In this document: positions 1 through 7,884 of the stretch, one piece after another
How the letters are laid out: each line of letters begins with the position of its first letter
Numbering within the stretch: position 1 is the stretch's first letter
Source: Nitrospiraceae bacterium
GTDB lineage: Bacteria > Nitrospirota > Nitrospiria > Nitrospirales > Nitrospiraceae
Assembly (NCBI GenBank): GCA_014534095.1
Contig: JACVSD010000048.1
Coordinates: 1-12,608 of the forward strand
Length of the DNA: 12,608 bases
Direction of reading: 5' to 3'
Notes under the pieces: model-generated
What the model saw: the letters and a program-made list of their open reading frames with translations, nothing else
Databases searched by the model: none
Told to the model about the DNA's origin: nothing
Position numbers and translations under genes: made by a program

Positions 1-897
1 GTCGATCTGTCGCTGAAGAAATACGGCGCGCCGATCTACGTGCGCCATGAAATCGTCCATAGCCGGCACGTGGTCAATGCGCTTCGGCAAAAAGGAGCGG
101 TCTTCGTGGAAGAGTTGAGTGAAGTGCCGGAGGGCTCGGTCGTTATATTCAGCGCGCATGGGGTGGCAAAGTCTGTATGGGATGAAGCGAACCGCCGCCG
201 GCTGCACGTTATCGACGCGACCTGTCCCTTGGTGATCAAGGTCCATAATGAAGTCAACCGTGACTACACCCAGGGCTACGAACTGATCCTTATCGGTCAT
301 GCGGGACATCCCGAGGTCATCGGCACGCTCGGCCAAATTCCGGACAAGTTTCATCTGGTGTCGTCGGTTGAAGACGTCGAACGGCTTCACGTCGACAACC
401 TCCAGAACCTGTCTTATGTGACCCAAACCACATTGAGCGTGGATGAGTGCCGTGACATCGTCGGGGCGCTGCACCGGCGGTTCCCCAATATCAAGGGACC
501 TCATCAGGAGGATATCTGCTATGCGACCCAAAACCGTCAGAACGCCGTGAAGGAGCTGTCCCGGTTGGTGGATGTCATTCTCGTCATCGGATCGCCGAAC
601 AGTTCAAACTCGAACCGCTTGCGCGAATTAGGGGAACAGTGCGGCATTCCGTCGTATCTCATTGACTCCGCCAATGACATTGACACGGCGTGGCTGAAGA
701 ACGCCAAAGCAGTTGGCATTGCCGCCGGTGCCTCGGCTCCCGAGGTGCTAGTGACGGAGGTCGTCACCTTTCTGAGGGACTCGGGCCCATCCGAGGTAGA
801 AGAGCTGACCGTCATTGAAGAGGACGTCGAATTCCTCCTACCCAAAGAACTGGTTCAAATCGAGCCACTCAGTAAGCCTGCTGCGAGCTTGACCTAA
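1..897 (+). CDS. ispH: 4-hydroxy-3-methylbut-2-enyl diphosphate reductase (IspH/LytB), 5'-truncated by window edge
   Basis: IspH is the cytosolic [4Fe-4S] enzyme that reduces HMBPP to IPP and DMAPP, the last step of the MEP isoprenoid pathway. The reading frame is open from base 1, and the first visible codon aligns with about residue 22 of E. coli IspH. The N-terminal GFCAG segment with the first cluster cysteine is therefore outside the window. The other two cluster ligands are present: Cys in DATCPLV (codon 75) and Cys in [10 protein letters not shown] (codon 173). Other family landmarks are [26 protein letters not shown] and SNSNRL, which contribute the substrate-binding His, Glu, Thr, Ser and Asn residues. 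The C-terminal tail after GASAPEVLV is slightly longer than in E. coli and ends at TAA 895-897. A weak terminator-like hairpin follows, so it is probably not cotranscribed with smc. Identification is secure; only the start is missing. Confidence 0.97.
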   Translation, partial: VDLSLKKYGAPIYVRHEIVHSRHVVNALRQKGAVFVEELSEVPEGSVVIFSAHGVAKSVWDEANRRRLHVIDATCPLVIKVHNEVNRDYTQGYELILIGHAGHPEVIGTLGQIPDKFHLVSSVEDVERLHVDNLQNLSYVTQTTLSVDECRDIVGALHRRFPNIKGPHQEDICYATQNRQNAVKELSRLVDVILVIGSPNSSNSNRLRELGEQCGIPSYLIDSANDIDTAWLKNAKAVGIAAGASAPEVLVTEVVTFLRDSGPSEVEELTVIEEDVEFLLPKELVQIEPLSKPAASLT

Positions 898-937
898 CAA
901 ACCGCAATCCCACCAGTTGTACGATTACGCTTTCTCT

Positions 938-962
938 CCCCCTACACGTGGGGTTTCTTTTT
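938..962 (+). terminator. weak terminator-like hairpin after ispH
   Basis: A run of C (938-942) can pair with GGGG (950-953) around a 7-base loop, and is followed by TTTCTTTTT (954-962). The stem is only four G-C pairs, shorter than a typical intrinsic terminator, but the position 40 bases after the ispH stop and the T-rich tail fit a terminator. Confidence 0.4.
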
Positions 963-989
963 GATTTCTCTCTGACCCTGTGCTACAAG
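961..989 (+). promoter_or_regulatory. candidate sigma70-type promoter for smc
   Basis: TTGATT (961-966) and TACAAG (984-989) are separated by 17 bases, with a TG one base before the -10 (981-982). Each hexamer matches consensus at four of six positions. The site lies about 55 bases before the smc start and right after the ispH terminator candidate. It is a pattern match only. Confidence 0.35.
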
Positions 990-1033
990 GGCCCAGCCGT
1001 TCTCTGTCTCCTCACATCCATCCCAATCGCGCG

Positions 1034-1040
1034 AAGGTGA
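1034..1040 (+). promoter_or_regulatory. ribosome binding site deciding the smc start
   Basis: AAGGTGA sits four bases before ATG 1045. The in-frame TTG at 1042 directly precedes this ATG but would leave only one base of spacing, so ATG 1045 is preferred. Confidence 0.55.
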
Positions 1041-1044
1041 ATTG

Positions 1045-4000
1045 ATGCACTTGAAATCATTGGACATGCTGGGCTTCAAGTCGTTCGCAGAGGCGAAGAT
1101 CGACTTTCCCGAAGGTGTCACTGCCATCGTCGGCCCTAACGGAAGCGGAAAGAGCAATGTGGTCGATGCCATCCTGTGGGTGCTCGGGGAGCAAAGCACC
1201 AAGACCCTTCGGAGCGAAAAGATGGAGGATGTCATTTTCAACGGCACGGAGCTGCGCAAGCCGCTCGGCATGGCGGAAGTCTCGCTCGTCATCGGCGGTC
1301 TCGACCAGGCGGCGATGAAGGTGGAAGGCGGAGGGGCGCTTCCGAGCCAGTTGACTGAATTTCAAGAGTTGATGATCACCAGGCGTTTGTATCGGAACGG
1401 GGATAGCGAGTATCTCATCAACAAAACATCCTGCCGCCTCAAGGATATTCGGAGTCTGTTGCTGGACACGCGTGCAGGAAGTAAAGGCCACACCGTCATT
1501 GCGCAAGGACAGATTGATCAGATCCTGAACGCCTCTCCGCAGGACCGCCGTGAGCTGATTGAAGAGACCGCCGGCATCGTCCGCTATAAAAAGCAGAAGG
1601 CCGAGGCGCTTCGCAAGCTGGACGCGACGCAGCAAAATCTCCTCCGGGTCCGGGATATCATTGCGGAGGTAAAAAAACAGCTGAACTCGCTCGAGCGCCA
1701 GGCGCGGCAGGCGCGAACCTACCAAACGCTCCAGCAAGAAGCCCGAACCGTCGAGATCGAGCTGCTCACCCGAGAGTTTCGAGCCCTCCGCATGGAGTTG
1801 AACGAGGTAGAGGCGCATGCATTGACGCTCGATGATCGAGAGGCCGGCACCGCCGCCGAACAGGCGCGCTTGACCACGGAATTGGAAGAGTCGCGGCTGA
1901 AAGCCATTGCGATGGGCGAGGCGATGTCAAAGATTCGGGAGGAGCTGTCACGGGTAGAGCAGCAACAGGCACAGGCTCTCACCGCGGCCGAAGTGGAACG
2001 GAACCGAAGCCAGTTGTTCGAACAGCAAAAAGTGCAAGAATCGACGGAGCTTGACGAACTGGTCCGCTCACAAGACGGCCTGGCCGGCGCCCTCACCGCG
2101 CTCGAAGCTTCCTTGGCCTCTGTGGAAGAGGATATGGAGGCCCGGGAGCGGGCGCTCACCGAGCTCGATCAGGAGTTACAGGGCCTGCTCCAGCAGCGGG
2201 CCGTGGCCGTTGAGGAAGAAGAACGAGGTCGTCAGGACATTCTCCAACTCGCCGTGCTCGTGGCGAATACCGAGCAGGGCATCGCTCAACTCGTGACGCG
2301 GGTGGCAGAGATCATGGAGCGCGGCGACCGGCTCTCAGCGGAGCAGCAGGAACTCGAGGCGCAACGGGCAGCCGCCGTCACACGTCACGAACTCCTCTGT
2401 CAGCAATACGGCGAAGCGAACCGCCTAGTAGGGACGCTGCAGGCCCAGCGCCAATCCGTCCTGGAAGAGACGTCGCGCGTGACGGCCGAACTCCAGTCCT
2501 TGGATGAACGGATCTTGCGGCGTTCCGAAGAACTCGCTGGGGTGGATTCCCGATTGGAGGCGCTGCAAGGGGTGGTCCGGGAGGAAATGGGCTACGGGCG
2601 TGAAGGGACGGATGAAGGCACCGCGCTCAAGTCTTGCCAAGGGGTCCGCGATGCGGTGGCCGAATGGCTAGTCATCCCGCCAGGATTGGACCGGGCGGTC
2701 GAGGCCGTGCTCGGGGAACGGGTGCACGGTTGGTTTGTCGATGAGCCGTCCGTCGCTCGCCGGGTCATTGGATTCCTTCAGGAAAAGGCGTTGGGTCGCG
2801 GGAGTTTTATCCCTCAGCATCCTCGCTGGGGCAGTGCGCATGGAGCGGATTGGTGGCCGGCCATGGCCGATCAGCCGGGAGTGATCGGGCGGGCTGTCGA
2901 TTTGATTCAGACCGATGATGCCCGGACGGCGGCCCGAGATTGCCTCTTCGACCGCGTGATCATGGTGCAGACCTTGGATGACGCCGTCGAGCTGTGGGAA
3001 CGGCAGTCGTGGACCGCGCCGGATGGCCCCATTCTCGTGACCCTGTCCGGCGAAGTACTGGATCCCTCCGGGCTCCTCACCGGCGGACAGATCCAGGAGG
3101 GACAGGGATTGCTGGAGCGGCGCCGGGAGGTGCTCGAGCTTGAGTCGAGGCACACGTCTCTCGGCGGGGCGCTAGAGGGGGATAAGCGTCATCGCGAAGA
3201 GCTCCAGCAGCAGTCACAACTGCTGGTTCAACAGGGACGACAACTAGCTGACGCCCTCCGCGACGCTGAAATGCAGGATCTTTCGCTGCGAAAGGACGAC
3301 GAGAAGCTGCAACAGGTGTTGGCGGATCTCGATGTCCGGCTCAGCAGCATGCAGGCCGACATTCAAAAAGGGCTGATCGAGCGCCAGCGACTCGAGGACG
3401 AATCGGAGTCCCTTCGAACACAGTTGACCCAGTGGACCGCCGATAAAAATGGACGAGAGCAGGCGCTCGCTCACTCTCGGGAACAACTCGGACAAATCGA
3501 TGAGAAGGTGCGCGCGGTGCAGGAGCAGGTAACCAATGCCCGGCTGACGGCCGAAGGGCTGCGCGCCAAACGGCAGCATGAGCAGGCCAATCAGGCGCGG
3601 ATCAGGCACGAGGCGCAAGAGATGGAACAGCGCCGGCAAGCCTTGCGCGCGCATTTGGAGGGGCTGACGGACGCGATCGAACAGAGCCGCGCAGAACAGC
3701 TCCGGCAGGAAGCGATCTGCCAGGAGGTCGGCCTCAACGCCACACAGGTCAAGACGGAACTGCTCGCGGCGCAAGATCAGCAGACCCAGGACATGGCCGC
3801 GTGTCAGGCGTTGGAGTCCGCCCTCGAACAACTGCGTCGCGATAGCTCCGTGGTGCGGGATGCCCGGATGAAGATTGAAGTACGCCGTGCCGAAATCAGG
3901 ACTCAGCTCGGCACCGTCGAGGGAACCTTGTCCGGCACCTACCAGCTGGATCCGCTTGCATTGCTCGAACCGCGTGCCGAGCCAACCGAGCTGCCGTTGG

Positions 4001-4722
4001 GACAGGAGACGGCCGCTGCCGATCGAGACGATCGGCCGGATGCCGAACTCAAAGAACAATTGCAGAAACTGCGCGACCGGTTGGACCGGATGGGCGCCAT
4101 TAATCTAGCCGCCATCAATGAGCATCAGGAACTCGATACGCGTTATACGTTTCTTTCGGCGCAGGAGCAGGATCTGTCCACGTCAATTGCGTCGCTCAAG
4201 GAAATCATCCAGCGTATCAATCGGACCACGAAAGAAATGTTCGTGTCCACGTTCAACGAGCTGCAAGTGAAGTTTACCGAAGTCTTCGGTCAGTTCTTTC
4301 CCGGCGGACGCGCGGAGCTTCAGCTGGTGGACGAGCCGCCGTCGGAAAGCGGCGAGTACGTCGGCGGCCAGGAGCCAGGGATCGACATTGTGGCGCAGCC
4401 TCCTGGGAAGCGTCTCAAGAGCATCACGATGCTGTCGGGGGGAGAGAAAACGCTGACGGCGATGGCATTGCTCTTCGCCAGCTTCCTCATTAGACCGACG
4501 CCCTTCTGTCTCCTGGACGAAATCGATGCCCCTTTAGATGAAGAGAATATCGGACGCTTCACGAGCGTGCTGCGGGATCTTTCCGCGAATGCTCAATTCC
4601 TCGTCATTACGCACAACAAGCGAACGATGGCGATCGCGGATTCCTTGTTTGGCGTCACGATGGAAGACCCGGGCGTGTCAAAGATCGTGTCGGTCAGGCT
4701 GGCGGATCTTCAACCGGCGTAG
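1045..4722 (+). CDS. smc: chromosome segregation/condensation protein SMC
   Basis: SMC is the ATPase core of the bacterial condensin (with ScpA and ScpB, not seen here) that organises and helps segregate the chromosome. The product is 1225 residues, usual for the family (about 1150-1250). The N-terminal ATPase half starts with the typical FKSFA segment and has Walker A GPNGSGKS at residues 30-37. A long Glu/Gln/Arg-rich coiled-coil arm runs to about 510. The hinge domain spans about 516-681, from GYGREG to LLTGGQ. The return coiled coil follows, then the C-terminal half with DRMGAINLAAINE, the signature LSGGEK at 1130-1135 and Walker B LLDEID with Asp1158 and Glu1159. An Asp/Pro/Glu-rich linker at about 970-1000 breaks the returning coil before the C-terminal head. 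ATG 1045 is chosen over the adjacent TTG 1042 on RBS spacing. The gene has its own leader, with gaps of about 150 bases on both sides, so it is probably a separate unit from shc. Very high certainty. Confidence 0.98.
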   Translation: MHLKSLDMLGFKSFAEAKIDFPEGVTAIVGPNGSGKSNVVDAILWVLGEQSTKTLRSEKMEDVIFNGTELRKPLGMAEVSLVIGGLDQAAMKVEGGGALPSQLTEFQELMITRRLYRNGDSEYLINKTSCRLKDIRSLLLDTRAGSKGHTVIAQGQIDQILNASPQDRRELIEETAGIVRYKKQKAEALRKLDATQQNLLRVRDIIAEVKKQLNSLERQARQARTYQTLQQEARTVEIELLTREFRALRMELNEVEAHALTLDDREAGTAAEQARLTTELEESRLKAIAMGEAMSKIREELSRVEQQQAQALTAAEVERNRSQLFEQQKVQESTELDELVRSQDGLAGALTALEASLASVEEDMEARERALTELDQELQGLLQQRAVAVEEEERGRQDILQLAVLVANTEQGIAQLVTRVAEIMERGDRLSAEQQELEAQRAAAVTRHELLCQQYGEANRLVGTLQAQRQSVLEETSRVTAELQSLDERILRRSEELAGVDSRLEALQGVVREEMGYGREGTDEGTALKSCQGVRDAVAEWLVIPPGLDRAVEAVLGERVHGWFVDEPSVARRVIGFLQEKALGRGSFIPQHPRWGSAHGADWWPAMADQPGVIGRAVDLIQTDDARTAARDCLFDRVIMVQTLDDAVELWERQSWTAPDGPILVTLSGEVLDPSGLLTGGQIQEGQGLLERRREVLELESRHTSLGGALEGDKRHREELQQQSQLLVQQGRQLADALRDAEMQDLSLRKDDEKLQQVLADLDVRLSSMQADIQKGLIERQRLEDESESLRTQLTQWTADKNGREQALAHSREQLGQIDEKVRAVQEQVTNARLTAEGLRAKRQHEQANQARIRHEAQEMEQRRQALRAHLEGLTDAIEQSRAEQLRQEAICQEVGLNATQVKTELLAAQDQQTQDMAACQALESALEQLRRDSSVVRDARMKIEVRRAEIRTQLGTVEGTLSGTYQLDPLALLEPRAEPTELPLGQETAAADRDDRPDAELKEQLQKLRDRLDRMGAINLAAINEHQELDTRYTFLSAQEQDLSTSIASLKEIIQRINRTTKEMFVSTFNELQVKFTEVFGQFFPGGRAELQLVDEPPSESGEYVGGQEPGIDIVAQPPGKRLKSITMLSGGEKTLTAMALLFASFLIRPTPFCLLDEIDAPLDEENIGRFTSVLRDLSANAQFLVITHNKRTMAIADSLFGVTMEDPGVSKIVSVRLADLQPA

Positions 4723-4736
4723 GGGCTCGAGGACCT

Positions 4737-4780
4737 GTGCTCCCTGAACCGACGCCAAAAAGCTGAATACTTCAGAGCAC
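4737..4780 (+). repeat. interrupted inverted repeat between smc and the shc promoter
   Basis: GTGCTC (4737-4742), a two-base bulge and TGAA (4745-4748) are complementary to TTCA-GAGCAC (4771-4780). This gives a 10-pair stem with a 22-base loop. A competing small hairpin CTGAA-tac-TTCAG (4763-4775) shares the right arm. No T-run follows, so it is not a standard intrinsic terminator. It may be a 3'-end structure of the smc transcript, or an operator just upstream of the shc -35 box. Confidence 0.35.
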
Positions 4781-4796
4781 TTCAACTGTCCGTTGC

Positions 4797-4825
4797 TTGA
4801 CTCGACATGGAGGCTCTGTTATACA
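4797..4825 (+). promoter_or_regulatory. sigma70-type promoter for the shc-hpnG-mla operon
   Basis: TTGACT (4797-4802, five of six consensus bases) is followed after exactly 17 bases by TATACA (4820-4825, four of six). TG at 4817-4818 provides an extended -10. Transcription would start near 4832, about 50 bases before ATG 4883. This is the best promoter match I found in the window, and it excludes the upstream TTG at 4793 as a start codon. Confidence 0.6.
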
Positions 4826-4873
4826 GCGACGACCTATGGGCATCTCACCTTACGATCCGTCCTGGTGCCCCCC

Positions 4874-4878
4874 AAGGA
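4874..4878 (+). promoter_or_regulatory. ribosome binding site deciding the shc start
   Basis: AAGGA lies four bases before ATG 4883. Together with the promoter at 4797-4825 it fixes the start; the frame stays open upstream to TTG 4793, but that codon lies before the predicted transcription start. Confidence 0.55.
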
Positions 4879-4882
4879 ATTG

Positions 4883-7057
4883 ATGAAACGGATTAAGGCG
4901 TTATTGCACCGCCTGTCTGACAGCCTGCTGGCCAGCGTTCCCGGACGGTTGAGCACGGCGCCGGATTTGCCCGTGGCACCGCCGCTTCGGCTCGTCTCGG
5001 ACAAGGCCACCGTGCTGCCTCCGCTTGACGCGACCACGAGGCGGCCCTTGAGCCATGCGATGAGCCAGCCGGATTCAATCGATGATGCGATCCGGCGGAG
5101 CCAAGCCTGGTTTCTCAGTAAACAACACCTAGACGGCTATTGGGTCGCGGAGCTTGAAGCCGACACGACCCTCACGTCCGAATATCTTATGCTCCGGCGA
5201 TTCCTGGATTGCGTAGATCGTGAACGGGAGAAGATGGCCGTGCAGTACCTGAAGGCCATGCAGTTGCCGGACGGCGGCTGGCCAATCTATTACGGCGGAC
5301 CTGCGGAGATCAGTGCGTCGGTCAAAGCCTATTTCGCGTTGAAACTGAGCGGCATGTCGGCCGAAGAGCCGCTGATGATCCGGGCCCGCGAGCGCATCCA
5401 CGCCATGGGTGGCGTGGTGCAGGCGAACGTCTTTACGAAGATCGCCTTAGCGTTGTTCGATCAGTACGACTGGGAAGGCATTCCTCATATGCCGGTCGAA
5501 CTGATGCTGCTCCCCAAGCGCTTTTACTTTAGTATTTATGCAATCTCGTACTGGTCCCGGGCGGTGCTCATTCCGTTACTTATCGTATTCGCACATCAAC
5601 CGGTGTGCCGCATTCCGCGCGAACAAGGGATTGATGAGTTGTTTACGATTCCTCGTGAAGACGTTCGCTATTGGCGATTTCCACCCTTCAATAAGGACCA
5701 AAAATGGTTTACTCCGCATAATTTTTTTGTCGCCCTCGACGCGATGCTGAAGATCTATGACCGGATGCCGTTGATGATTCTGCGTGAGAAAGCCTTGCAC
5801 AAGGCGGCGACCTGGATGTTGGAGCGACTCAAAGGGTCGGGCGGGTTAGGCGCCATCTATCCGGCCATGGCGAATTCCATCATGGCGTTGCGTTGTTTGG
5901 GCTATGAGCTGGATGACCCCCTCATCGGCAAGGCGCTGCGCGAAATTGAAGCGTTGGAGGTGTACGATTCCGTTTCGGTCGACGGACAGCGGGTGCCGAC
6001 GCTTCATCTGCAGCCCTGCGCATCTCCGATCTGGGATACGGCGCTTCTGGTGAACGCGCTGATCGAAGCCGGTTTGCCACCGGATCATCCCGCCCTGTTG
6101 CGAGCCGGTCAGTACTTGATGTCTCGCCAAACGACGCAGGTGGGTGACTGGAAGATTTCCTCGCCGAAGGCTGAGCCGGGCGGCTGGTATTTTCAGTTTG
6201 AAAACGAGTTTTATCCAGATGTCGACGATTCGGCTGTGGTCTTGATGGCCCTATCCAAGCTGCGCCTGACGGACCCGGCCCGGCAGAAGGAATCCCTGCA
6301 GCGCGGCAAAGATTGGGTGTTGGCTATGCAGGGGTCCGACGGCGGATGGGGCGCGTATGACAAAGATAACAACCGGATTGTGTTCAACTACATCCCTTTT
6401 GCCGATCACAAAGCATTGCTGGATCCCAGCACCGCCGATCTCACGGGGCGCTGCTTAGAGATGCTTGCCGCGCTCGGCTATAACCGGTCGCATCCGGCCG
6501 TCAAGCCGGCGTTGGCCTTTTTGAAAAAGGAGCAGGAACCCGACGGGAGTTGGTTTGGCCGATGGGGCGTCAATTATATCTATGGCACCTGGTCGGTATT
6601 GGCCGGACTTCGCGCAATCGGCGAGGACTTATCAGCGTCCTACATCCGCCGCGCCGTCTCGTGGGTGGAGTCGAAACAAAACCCGGATGGCGGCTGGGGT
6701 GAATCGTGCCTGTCCTATGGCGACGACACGTACAGCGGGAAAGGGGACAGCACCGCCTCCCAAACGTCCTGGGCACTCATGGCCCTGATGTCTGCCGGGG
6801 CAACCGATTCCTTCAGCGTTGCCCGAGGGGTGCAATATCTGCTGCGCCATCAATTGAAAGACGGATCCTGGGAAGAAGTCAGCCATACAGGCACGGGGTT
6901 CCCCCGCGTGTTTTATCTGCGCTATCACTGGTATTGTCAATATTTCCCCCTGTGGGCGTTGGCGATGTACCGCAATCTACGTTCCCGAGGACGGATGCGA
7001 GCGGACGAGGTTCGCCAGCACGTGCAGGGAGCGGGATCTTACCGGTTGGAACGTTGA
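4883..7057 (+). CDS. shc: squalene-hopene cyclase (SHC/HpnF)
   Basis: SHC is a monotopic membrane enzyme that cyclises squalene to hopene/hopanol, the committed step of hopanoid synthesis. The product is 724 residues, at the upper end for the family. The catalytic acidic motif DVDD is at residues 446-449 within the YPDVDDSAVV context. Several QW-type repeats are visible: QHLDGYW near the N-terminus, LPDGGW, SDGGWGAYDKDNN, EQEPDGSWFGRWGVNYIYGTW, QNPDGGWGES and LKDGSWEE. The C-terminal YHWYCQYFPLWALAMY segment is typical of SHC. The first about 60 residues before SIDDAIRRSQAW are an extra N-terminal region: a possible amphipathic helix (residues 2-19), then a Pro-rich linker. The start is chosen from the RBS and promoter. 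The gene opens the predicted operon; the HpnG-like gene follows 23 bases after the stop. It could in principle use another triterpene substrate, but the DXDD motif and neighbours favour squalene. Confidence 0.96.
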   Translation: MKRIKALLHRLSDSLLASVPGRLSTAPDLPVAPPLRLVSDKATVLPPLDATTRRPLSHAMSQPDSIDDAIRRSQAWFLSKQHLDGYWVAELEADTTLTSEYLMLRRFLDCVDREREKMAVQYLKAMQLPDGGWPIYYGGPAEISASVKAYFALKLSGMSAEEPLMIRARERIHAMGGVVQANVFTKIALALFDQYDWEGIPHMPVELMLLPKRFYFSIYAISYWSRAVLIPLLIVFAHQPVCRIPREQGIDELFTIPREDVRYWRFPPFNKDQKWFTPHNFFVALDAMLKIYDRMPLMILREKALHKAATWMLERLKGSGGLGAIYPAMANSIMALRCLGYELDDPLIGKALREIEALEVYDSVSVDGQRVPTLHLQPCASPIWDTALLVNALIEAGLPPDHPALLRAGQYLMSRQTTQVGDWKISSPKAEPGGWYFQFENEFYPDVDDSAVVLMALSKLRLTDPARQKESLQRGKDWVLAMQGSDGGWGAYDKDNNRIVFNYIPFADHKALLDPSTADLTGRCLEMLAALGYNRSHPAVKPALAFLKKEQEPDGSWFGRWGVNYIYGTWSVLAGLRAIGEDLSASYIRRAVSWVESKQNPDGGWGESCLSYGDDTYSGKGDSTASQTSWALMALMSAGATDSFSVARGVQYLLRHQLKDGSWEEVSHTGTGFPRVFYLRYHWYCQYFPLWALAMYRNLRSRGRMRADEVRQHVQGAGSYRLER

Positions 7058-7080
7058 CCGCCGCGAGCGCTTCTCCGATC

Positions 7081-7884
7081 ATGCCGGGAGTTTCGTCGGT
7101 GTTGGCTCCAGTTCGCATTGCTGTATTCGCTGCGACGGGATGGGAAGCCGGGGCCGTGCGAGCGGCGTTTCCCGACGGGATGGAACGGGCCTATGATGGC
7201 CACCGTGTATTCGTCAGTCGAGTGGGCCGGGAGGAGTTTTGGCTTGTCCGAACAGGCGTCGGGCATAAAAAGGCCCTTCAAGCGGCCTCCTGGCTGTTGC
7301 AGCAGCGGCCGTTTCAGCTCGTGGTCTCGACGGGGTTTGCTTGTGCGTTGGTGCCTGCAACCATCGGGGCGCTGTTAATGGGGCGTGAAGTCAGTCTGAT
7401 GTCTGTCTCGGGGCCGGCGCCCTCACGACGACTGCGAAGTACCGAGGAGTGCCAAGACAGTTTTGGAGCCTTCATGACCCGCCAGTTACCGTCCACGCAG
7501 AAGGGGGCTTTTGTTTCTGTTGATCGAATCGTGGTGCATGCGACGGATAAACAGCAGTACGCCCTTACGGGAGCCGTAGGCCTCGACATGGAGAGTGCAG
7601 CCCTGGCCATGGTGTCGGAACAGGCTCACGTGCCGTTTTTGATTGTGCGCACGGTGTCGGATCTTCTGCACGAAGATCTCCCTCTGGACTTCAACCTCTT
7701 TCTCCGGCCGTCCGGTTGGGTCAAAGGGATCAGATCCATCCTGATGGCGCCGCGGAGCTTGTGCGAGCTGGACCGCCTACGCCGGCAGAGCCGCCGCGCC
7801 GCGGCACAACTGACCCGCGTGTTCCGGGCGTATGTCGACGCCGTCATGCTGGAGACGCACCCGCACCGGGCGGCCCGGGCGTGA
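7081..7884 (+). CDS. hpnG: hopanoid-associated nucleoside phosphorylase/nucleosidase-like protein (HpnG-like)
   Basis: This is a PNP/UDP-phosphorylase-superfamily protein of about 267 residues. The N-terminal strand and loop RIAVFAATGWEAGAV, the central LVVSTGFACAL glycine-rich stretch and the C-terminal GLDMESAALA motif (residues 167-176, Glu171) followed by VPFLIVRTVSD are the expected landmarks. In hopanoid producers the family member HpnG removes adenine from adenosylhopane, giving a ribosyl-hopane on the way to extended hopanoids such as bacteriohopanetetrol. The position right after shc supports this role; the HpnH radical-SAM partner is not in the window. The start is uncertain. ATG 7081 has no good RBS; GTG 7099 has GGGAG at 7086-7090 with eight-base spacing; TTG 7054 would overlap the shc stop. 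The frame also stays open into shc, which is not meaningful. The stop TGA overlaps the mlaE start as GTGA, implying translational coupling. Superfamily is secure; HpnG function is inferred. Confidence 0.82.
   Translation: MPGVSSVLAPVRIAVFAATGWEAGAVRAAFPDGMERAYDGHRVFVSRVGREEFWLVRTGVGHKKALQAASWLLQQRPFQLVVSTGFACALVPATIGALLMGREVSLMSVSGPAPSRRLRSTEECQDSFGAFMTRQLPSTQKGAFVSVDRIVVHATDKQQYALTGAVGLDMESAALAMVSEQAHVPFLIVRTVSDLLHEDLPLDFNLFLRPSGWVKGIRSILMAPRSLCELDRLRRQSRRAAAQLTRVFRAYVDAVMLETHPHRAARA

Noticed and set aside
3244..4059. 271-residue open frame on the minus strand inside smc (also 1057-1818 minus)
   Set aside because: Mirrors the codon pattern of a GC-rich coiled-coil gene; shows no recognisable family motif and lies wholly within the certain smc coding sequence.
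4501..4542. Proline in the SMC D-loop region (DEIDAPLD)
   Set aside because: Pro at this position is common in bacterial SMC proteins, so it is not an anomaly.
4752..4775. Minus-strand terminator-like pattern: CTGAA/TTCAG hairpin followed by CTTTTTGG on the reverse strand
   Set aside because: The stem is only five pairs, and no minus-strand gene to its right would need a terminator.
6706..7080. Long in-frame extension of the HpnG-like gene into shc
   Set aside because: The segment is the +1 shadow of the SHC C-terminus. Family similarity begins only at RIAVFAATGWEAG, after 7099.
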